Position numbers and translations under genes: made by a program
The notes under the pieces: generated by a model
The model's input: only the letters and a program-made list of their open reading frames with translations
Told to the model about the DNA's origin: nothing
Database searches by the model: none
Part shown: positions 1 through 5,061 of the stretch, in pieces
Position numbering within the stretch: position 1 is the stretch's first letter
Layout: each line of letters begins with the position of its first letter
NCBI RefSeq assembly: GCF_964187505.1
Contig: NZ_CAXLML010000189.1
Span: forward strand, 1-8,046
Length of the DNA: 8,046 nt
DNA from: Chordibacter forsetii
GTDB lineage: Bacteria > Verrucomicrobiota > Verrucomicrobiia > Opitutales > Seribacteraceae
Direction of reading: 5' to 3'

Positions 1-289
1 CTTTGAGTGATTCGATCACCCCAGGGTACAGTGGACGATCTCGGAAAAACTTCTGATCGGCACAGAAGTCCCGGTCCATCTCTTTGCCATGTTCCGGATG
101 AGTCTTCAATTCCAAGGCACCGTACTCAGGAAGAATCGGAAGAACCTCGGGCAATTGTTCCCATTTCAAGCCCTCGTATTGCTCGCGGTATTTTGGATGA
201 CCCGTCAGAAAATGGTAGTAGGCATAGTTGAGATCGGCAAGGACCCCATCCACATCCCAGAAAATATTTTTGATTTTGGATGAATCCAC
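1..289 (-). CDS. HAD-superfamily hydrolase (5'-nucleotidase-like phosphatase), N-terminal part, cut by window edge
   Basis: The 96 visible residues begin VDSSKIKNIFWDVDGVLADL. Asp12 and Asp14 form HAD motif I (DxDGV): the first Asp would be the nucleophile for phosphoryl transfer and the second the acid/base. A short helical cap-like region follows, then FFRDRPLYPGVIESLK near residues 81-96, the usual lead-in to HAD motif II. This layout (DVDGVLAD, small cap, FF..-P-PG) resembles deoxyribonucleotidase/NT5C-like enzymes, but phosphoglycolate-phosphatase-like enzymes remain possible because motifs II-IV lie outside the window. The start is GTG at 289-287: the codon just upstream is the sulfatase stop TAA in the same frame, and the next in-frame GTG is inside motif I, so no other common start codon keeps the active site. 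A weak GCAGG lies upstream within the sulfatase end. There is no signal peptide, so it is probably cytoplasmic. Translation is probably coupled to the sulfatase. The substrate is unknown. Confidence 0.82.
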   Translation of the reverse strand, partial: MDSSKIKNIFWDVDGVLADLNYAYYHFLTGHPKYREQYEGLKWEQLPEVLPILPEYGALELKTHPEHGKEMDRDFCADQKFFRDRPLYPGVIESLK

Positions 290-1756
290 TTATTTACCTG
301 CAATCTTCCAAAGATCTATCTTTACATCATTTTTTTGAGAAGCACCGGGAGTGCTCCTGCCATTGGCCACCTGTTCCTCCAGTAAGGCCAGTAGCTCCTT
401 CACTTTCTTTGGATAGTTCCTTGCAAGGTTGGTACTTTCGCCCAGATCCTCTTTCAAATTATAGAGCTGCTCTTGATTGGCACCTAAACTCTTAAGCAGT
501 AATTTCCATTGTCCCTGCCGAATAGAAAACCTGCCAGCTATATCATGATGTACGATAACCTTTCGGGGGTTTTGAATTGGCTCTTCAAAGAGAGCGGGAA
601 GAAAACTTTCACTATCCTCTCCCATATCATCCGGTAATTCCACCGCCAGCAAATCGGCCATCGTTGCCAGAAAATCACCGAGACAGACCAGTTGATCTGT
701 TTCGCTACCAGGCTTTACTTTAGCCGGCCAACTGAGTACGAATGGCACGCGATGCCCTCCATCCCAAAGACTGCCCTTTCGCCCTCGCAAAGGCCCACTG
801 CAACGGTGGCTCGGTGCATTCTTTTCCACCTGCCTGGAAAAACCAGCCGATCCATTATCAGAAGAGAAGACCACAATGGTATTTCCCCGGATACCGTTTC
901 GATCGAGAGCATCGAGCACCACCCCCACAGAGTGATCCGTCTGGGAAACAAAGTCTGCATAATCCCCAAGCTTGGTGGATCCCTTAAACTTCTTGCTTGG
1001 AACCACCGGAGAATGAGGGGAACTCAAGGGCATGAAGATAAAGAAGGGCTTACCGTTTTTTGCATCCTTGGCCTTGGCATCTATGTATTCCGATACTTCT
1101 TGATTTAATTTCGGAAGCATCTCCACCATAGGGTCCTCCCGGATAATTTTATCTCCCCGGATGACACTGCTCATACTGCGGGCATGATGAAAGCCGTAAT
1201 ATTGATCAAACCCCCGGGTGATCGGGCCATCCAAGACTTTGGATCCAACGGGGTATTGAGAAAGCAAATAAGAGTCATCGGTATCCTTGGCTTTGCCCTT
1301 CTTCTTGGGGCGCTTCTCTGCTCCTTCTGCGAGAACAAACTGAAAGCCAAGGTGCCACTTGCCAAAGATAGCCGTTTGGTAACCCTGCTCTTGAAACAGG
1401 TGACCGATGGTTTTTCTATCCTTAGCGATAAGTGGAGGTTCTCCGTCCCCAATGACAAATTTCTGCAACCTCGTCCGCCAGTTGTAACGACCTGTCAAAA
1501 AATTGTAACGGGTAGGTGAGCACACGGATGAACTGGTATGGGCATCAGTAAAAATCATTCCCTCTTCTGCCAACCGGTTAACAGAGGGAGTGGGTATTTG
1601 GGCATGCCCAGGATCCAGTGCCTCGATCTCTCCATATCCAAGATCATCAGCAAGAATGAAAATAATATTGGGTTTTGGTTCATTAGCCCGAAGCCAAGAG
1701 ATGCACAAGCCAAGGAATGTAGCCCAAAAGATGAAGTTCTGTATACACTTAGTCAT
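290..1756 (-). CDS. Exported formylglycine-type sulfatase (arylsulfatase A-like, S1 family)
   Basis: This 488-residue protein should hydrolyse sulfate esters in the periplasm or outside the cell. Residues 1-24 look like a Sec signal peptide (hydrophobic FIFWATFLGLCISWL, likely cleavage after LRA24); Cys18 does not sit in a good lipobox. The mature part has the full sulfatase set: metal-binding Asp37-Asp38 in LADDLG; the C-x-P-x-R signature with Cys79, Pro81 and Arg83 (Cys79 becomes formylglycine); GKWHLG at 132-137 with Lys133 and His135; His248 in SSPHSP; Asp300-Asn301 in SSDNGS; and Lys327 in RGRKGS ahead of WDGGHRVP. The C-terminal subdomain contains LYNLKEDLGESTNLA. Length is normal for the family. 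A Lys-rich insert at about 147-157 is probably a surface loop. A Cys-type site needs a formylglycine-generating enzyme, not encoded here. The neighbouring exported redox genes point to a sulfated glycan, but the exact substrate cannot be read from the sequence. The start codon has no strong Shine-Dalgarno; AAGAG is close upstream. Confidence 0.96.
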   Translation of the reverse strand: MTKCIQNFIFWATFLGLCISWLRANEPKPNIIFILADDLGYGEIEALDPGHAQIPTPSVNRLAEEGMIFTDAHTSSSVCSPTRYNFLTGRYNWRTRLQKFVIGDGEPPLIAKDRKTIGHLFQEQGYQTAIFGKWHLGFQFVLAEGAEKRPKKKGKAKDTDDSYLLSQYPVGSKVLDGPITRGFDQYYGFHHARSMSSVIRGDKIIREDPMVEMLPKLNQEVSEYIDAKAKDAKNGKPFFIFMPLSSPHSPVVPSKKFKGSTKLGDYADFVSQTDHSVGVVLDALDRNGIRGNTIVVFSSDNGSAGFSRQVEKNAPSHRCSGPLRGRKGSLWDGGHRVPFVLSWPAKVKPGSETDQLVCLGDFLATMADLLAVELPDDMGEDSESFLPALFEEPIQNPRKVIVHHDIAGRFSIRQGQWKLLLKSLGANQEQLYNLKEDLGESTNLARNYPKKVKELLALLEEQVANGRSTPGASQKNDVKIDLWKIAGK

Positions 1757-1790
1757 TGGCTCTTGTTAGTCGCCTCAATGCCAAGTGTCG

Positions 1791-1813
1791 AACCATCAGT
1801 CTGATTCATGGTT
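1791..1813. repeat. Inverted repeat AACCAT/ATGGTT with overlapping palindrome, possible operator
   Basis: Six-base arms AACCAT (1791-1796) and ATGGTT (1808-1813) are separated by 11 bases. Overlapping the left arm is a perfect 11-bp palindrome, ATCAG-T-CTGAT (1795-1805). It lies 35-57 bases upstream of the sulfatase start, where a regulator could bind. On the transcribed minus strand the hairpin is not followed by a run of U, so an intrinsic terminator is unlikely. Short palindromes arise by chance; the position is the main reason to record it. Confidence 0.35.
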
Positions 1814-1844
1814 TAGCTTTCCCACTGCCTGTAGATAAAATTTT

Positions 1845-1865
1845 CTCCAACGGTATGAAATGGAG
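1845..1865 (-). repeat. Short hairpin CTCCA/TGGAG just after the FAD oxidoreductase stop
   Basis: Reading the minus strand, CTCCA and TGGAG arms of five bases enclose an 11-base loop starting 8 bases past the oxidoreductase stop codon, followed by AAAATTTTATC. The stem is short, the loop large and the tail only partly U-rich, so at most it is a weak terminator or a 3'-end stabilising structure. Read-through into the sulfatase seems likely. Confidence 0.25.
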
Positions 1866-1873
1866 TACAGAGA

Positions 1874-3559
1874 TCAATGATACAAGACCTGCTTCTCTGA
1901 TTCGAGGCGTTGGCGGAATTTTTTCATATCAATGTCCTGCACGGGAACACCCGCGTCCATGGCCAGGCTGGCGGCAATGCCCGCACTCTGACCCATGATC
2001 ATAAACACAGGCTCCATCCGAATGGAGCCATAGGCAACATGCGATGCGGACAAGCAGAGTGGAACGAGCAGGTTGGTGCATTCTTCTTTCTTGGGCACAA
2101 TGGAGCGGTAGGCGATTGGATAAGGCTTGGGGCATTTGTAACCCGTATTACCTTCGTTGCGAACCGTCATGATTCCCTTTTCCTTAACGACTACGCGCTG
2201 GCAGGAGTGTGAGTCCATTGGGTAGGAGGCCAGCCCAATGGAATCATCCACAGTTCGTTTGGATTCACAGTTTGCCTGAGTCATGACATAGTCAGAAAGC
2301 ATGCGGCGCCCTTCACGCACATAAAGCTGATGCGGCCAATGACCTGTTTCCTTGAATTCCTTTGGGGCCAAACCGAAACGGTTGACCCTTTCCTTAAGCT
2401 TTTCGGGAACCTGTGGATCATTGGCCAAGAAATAAAGAAGTCCCAATTGATAGGAGACATGGTCCTGAAAGATATCTTCCCGCAGTTCATAAAGATTGAG
2501 CAAGGAAACAGGCAGGCCCCGCCGGGGAGGTGGAAGCTGGGCGAAGGAAATCGGCTCATAGGTACCGTCGGGCCAACGGTGATTCCCACCGATATAATCG
2601 CTGGAAAAACTCCCGGCATTATTTGAATCGCCATTGCGCATCTGAACAGGACCATCCGTCATGGGAGCCACTGTGTAATGCAAAGTCCAGCGGAGCCCGG
2701 AATCAAAATTTAGGAACCGCCCCAGTAAGGCGTAGCGATTGGGGTCATACCCAATCGGTTTAGGGAAAGAGATTGCGCCTGGTCTGTTGGAGAGGTGCAT
2801 TCGGAAGTTGTAGGCCTGAACGCGAAAATCGCCTTCACCTGGCTTGCCTGCCGGATCGGACGATATTTCAGGAAGCAGGCCCGAACTCGGATCACCCGGC
2901 ACCACATAGGGGCTGATCGGCAACCGACAAAACTGGTAAACATCCCTATAGGAAAGCGTTTGCCATTGCCCGCCAACGGATTCGCCGTAGGTGGCGGAAG
3001 GCTCCCTGCCCACATAGTAGGAAACTCCAGCGGCCGCAAAGAGATCACCCTCGTAGGTGGCATCGACAAAGACCTTTGCCTGGACCGTCTCTCCGGTATC
3101 CATCGTGGCAGAAACAATTCGCGAACCCTCCTTCTCCACCGATACCAAACAGCGTCGAAAAAACACTTCCACCCCGACTTCCTCGAGCATGGTAAGATAA
3201 AGTTTTTCCGCCGCAGATGGAGAAAAGTCCCTGATTCGACCGACTTGGTTATAAAACTTCTTCGCCAAACCACCAATGGATTTTTTCGTTCCCACATCGG
3301 TTGAAGTGAGGCCACCGGAAGTCAGACCACCCACAAAATGATTAAAAGAAAAAAACAATACCTTCTTACCCATTTTTGCAGCCTGAATGGCCGTGGCTAC
3401 TCCGGCAGGCGTACCGCCATATACCGCAAGATCACATTCCAATATCTTGGCTGGGCCGGATTCCACCGCACGGTAATAATAAAGCTCGGAAAATGGATTG
3501 GCTGTGACAAGCACAGGTAGACAAAGAAGAACGAACAACAAAGGACTGAATTTTTTCAT
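1874..3559 (-). CDS. Exported FAD-dependent oxidoreductase (FAD_oxidored family; often annotated 'xanthan lyase')
   Basis: This 561-residue flavoprotein has a Sec signal peptide at 1-20 (MKKF, then a hydrophobic stretch, cleavage likely after VTA20). The Rossmann FAD site starts with DLAVYGGTPAG at 43-53; its GGTPAG (48-53) is the form of the dinucleotide-binding loop typical of the PF12831-like family. VDATYEGDLFAAAG at 165-178 is the second conserved block, and near the C terminus ASHVAYGSIRMEPVFM (505-520) plus GQSAGIAASLA complete the FAD-binding fold. Substrates in this family are mostly unknown; oxidation of a sugar or another secreted metabolite is inferred from the sulfatase context. 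The 'xanthan lyase' name in databases has no support from the fold. The reading frame is open to 3727, inside the DUF1501 gene, but ATG 3559-3557 is chosen because it begins directly with the signal peptide and leaves a 34-base gap. No Shine-Dalgarno is visible; the leader is AT-rich (TCTAATTTTTAAATTT). Confidence 0.93.
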   Translation of the reverse strand: MKKFSPLLFVLLCLPVLVTANPFSELYYYRAVESGPAKILECDLAVYGGTPAGVATAIQAAKMGKKVLFFSFNHFVGGLTSGGLTSTDVGTKKSIGGLAKKFYNQVGRIRDFSPSAAEKLYLTMLEEVGVEVFFRRCLVSVEKEGSRIVSATMDTGETVQAKVFVDATYEGDLFAAAGVSYYVGREPSATYGESVGGQWQTLSYRDVYQFCRLPISPYVVPGDPSSGLLPEISSDPAGKPGEGDFRVQAYNFRMHLSNRPGAISFPKPIGYDPNRYALLGRFLNFDSGLRWTLHYTVAPMTDGPVQMRNGDSNNAGSFSSDYIGGNHRWPDGTYEPISFAQLPPPRRGLPVSLLNLYELREDIFQDHVSYQLGLLYFLANDPQVPEKLKERVNRFGLAPKEFKETGHWPHQLYVREGRRMLSDYVMTQANCESKRTVDDSIGLASYPMDSHSCQRVVVKEKGIMTVRNEGNTGYKCPKPYPIAYRSIVPKKEECTNLLVPLCLSASHVAYGSIRMEPVFMIMGQSAGIAASLAMDAGVPVQDIDMKKFRQRLESEKQVLYH

Positions 3560-3593
3560 AAATTTAAAAATTAGATATGGTGGTAAAAGATTT

Positions 3594-5051
3594 TCAACTG
3601 AACAAGCCTTTGACCACATGACCGTGGACATCGGACAAGCGGAATTGCCGACCCTGGTAACGAAAGGTAAGTTTCTCATGGTCGATCCCACATAGGTGCA
3701 AAATAGTCGCCTGGATGTCATGCACATGGATAGCTCCCTTGGTTATGTTCCACCCAAACTCATCGGTCTCCCCATACACAGAACCGGGCTTGATTCCGGC
3801 TCCGGCCATAATCCAGCTGAAGGCACGGCCAAAATGATCCCGACCCGTTGGCTTTTTGGAGTCGCCGGAATTGTACTGCCCAAATGGAGTGCGGCCAAAT
3901 TCACCTCCCCAGATCACCAGAGTGTCCTTGAGCATATCCCGATCCTTAAGGTCCTGAATGAGGGCTGCGGAAGGAGCATCGGTATCTACGCACTGTTGTT
4001 CCAACTGGCCAAACAGGTTGCTATGCTGGTCCCATCCGGAATGCATCAACTGGACGAAGCGGGTACCACGCTCCAGTAGGCGACGGGCGGTCAGGCAATT
4101 ATTGGCAAAAGTTCCGCGCTGTTCCACATCCGGGCCATAGCGTTTAATCACATGTTCGGGCTCCTTCTTGAAATCGAGTAGTTCCGGAACGCTCGTCTGC
4201 ATCCGGAAGGCCATCTCGTACTGGGAGATACGGGTCTGAATCTCCGGGTCTCCATATTGCGCATAGTGTTCGAGGTTTAGCGTGGACAACTTGTCGAGTA
4301 AAGAACGGCGGCCCTGGCGAGACATACCAGTTGGGTTATTCAGGTAGGGAACAGGAGCCCCGGCACTATTGAACTTTACTCCCTGGTGCTTACTGGGAAG
4401 AAAACCACTGCCCCAGTAATAATCGTAAAATAATTGCCCACAGGTTTTTTCTTTGTCCGAAGAGGTCATCACCACATAGGCGGGCAAATCTTCCGATTCA
4501 CTGCCCAGACCGTAAGTGAGCCAGGCCCCCATGCTGGGACGGCCAGGAATCTGCGAACCAGTAAGCATGAAGGTGACACCTGGAGCATGATTGACCGCTT
4601 CGGTATGGAGGCTTCGGACCAAACAAAAGTCATCCGCCAATCCACCCAGATTGGGGAGCATCGTGCTCATCTCGGTACCGCACTGCCCGTATTTTTGATA
4701 AGGCTTGATCTCGGGCACGCAGGGCCATGCTTTGTAGTTTGAAGACATGGTCGAGAGGCGGGTATCTCCACGCACGGAATTAGGGATATCCTGGCCCGCC
4801 ATCTTGGTAAGAATAGGCTTGGGGTCGAACAAGTCGATGTGGGATGGGCCCCCGCCCTGCCAAAGCACAACCACCCGCTTGGCCCGGGGAGGAAAATTGG
4901 GAAAGGAGTAATTTCCGATGGTTGCACCCAAGGCTCTGTCCTGGCTGAGAAGACCGGCAAGAGCCGCCAGGCCCACCCCCGTGGAACTTTTGCCGAGAAA
5001 ACTTCTACGGGTTTCAAGTTGGGTAAAACAAGGATCGGTGGACAGGCTCAT
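3594..5051 (-). CDS. DUF1501 family protein with Tat signal
   Basis: This 485-residue protein belongs to DUF1501 (PF07394), which in this bacterial group is nearly always encoded beside a DUF1549/DUF1553 cytochrome protein, as here. The N terminus carries a twin-arginine signal, TRRSFLG (14-20) followed by a hydrophobic Ala/Gly/Leu stretch to about 35, implying export of a folded, perhaps metal-containing, protein. Family landmarks are WQGGGPSHIDLFDPKP (64-79), SLHTEAVNHAPG (147-158), HSGWDQH (337-343), WGGEFGRTP (381-389), GRDHFGRAFSWIMAGAG (403-419) and the C-terminal YQGRQFRLSDVHG (465-477). The His/Asp/Glu-rich blocks fit a metal site like that of the alkaline phosphatase/sulfatase superfamily, to which I believe this family is assigned; activity is unproven. 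The gene starts 10 bases after the upstream stop, so the two are almost certainly cotranscribed. No Shine-Dalgarno is seen. The length is normal and no key block is missing. Confidence 0.95.
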   Translation of the reverse strand: MSLSTDPCFTQLETRRSFLGKSSTGVGLAALAGLLSQDRALGATIGNYSFPNFPPRAKRVVVLWQGGGPSHIDLFDPKPILTKMAGQDIPNSVRGDTRLSTMSSNYKAWPCVPEIKPYQKYGQCGTEMSTMLPNLGGLADDFCLVRSLHTEAVNHAPGVTFMLTGSQIPGRPSMGAWLTYGLGSESEDLPAYVVMTSSDKEKTCGQLFYDYYWGSGFLPSKHQGVKFNSAGAPVPYLNNPTGMSRQGRRSLLDKLSTLNLEHYAQYGDPEIQTRISQYEMAFRMQTSVPELLDFKKEPEHVIKRYGPDVEQRGTFANNCLTARRLLERGTRFVQLMHSGWDQHSNLFGQLEQQCVDTDAPSAALIQDLKDRDMLKDTLVIWGGEFGRTPFGQYNSGDSKKPTGRDHFGRAFSWIMAGAGIKPGSVYGETDEFGWNITKGAIHVHDIQATILHLCGIDHEKLTFRYQGRQFRLSDVHGHVVKGLFS

Positions 5052-5061
5052 GGCTATAAAA

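Larger units (their letters stand above)
1757..1873 (-). other. Intergenic region between the FAD oxidoreductase and sulfatase genes
   Basis: At 117 bases this is the only gap inside the gene cluster longer than 40 bases, and no credible gene lies in it. It holds two small inverted repeats (listed separately) but no hairpin followed by a clear U-tract and no convincing -35/-10 pair. It is where an internal promoter, RNA processing site or attenuator would be expected if the sulfatase and HAD genes are expressed differently from the three upstream genes. Confidence 0.6.

Noticed and set aside
692..1108. Plus-strand open frame of 138 codons inside the sulfatase
   Set aside because: The opposite strand encodes conserved sulfatase motifs across the same bases and this frame shows no family features.
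359..1685. Lipoprotein signal on the sulfatase because of Cys18
   Set aside because: The residues before the Cys (L-G-L) do not match a lipobox, since the position just before Cys is Leu and not Ala/Gly/Ser; a Sec signal cleaved after Ala24 fits better.
3560..3727. 56-residue N-terminal extension of the FAD oxidoreductase frame overlapping the DUF1501 gene
   Set aside because: The extension overlaps a well-supported gene by 134 bases, and it would bury the signal peptide that begins at ATG 3559.
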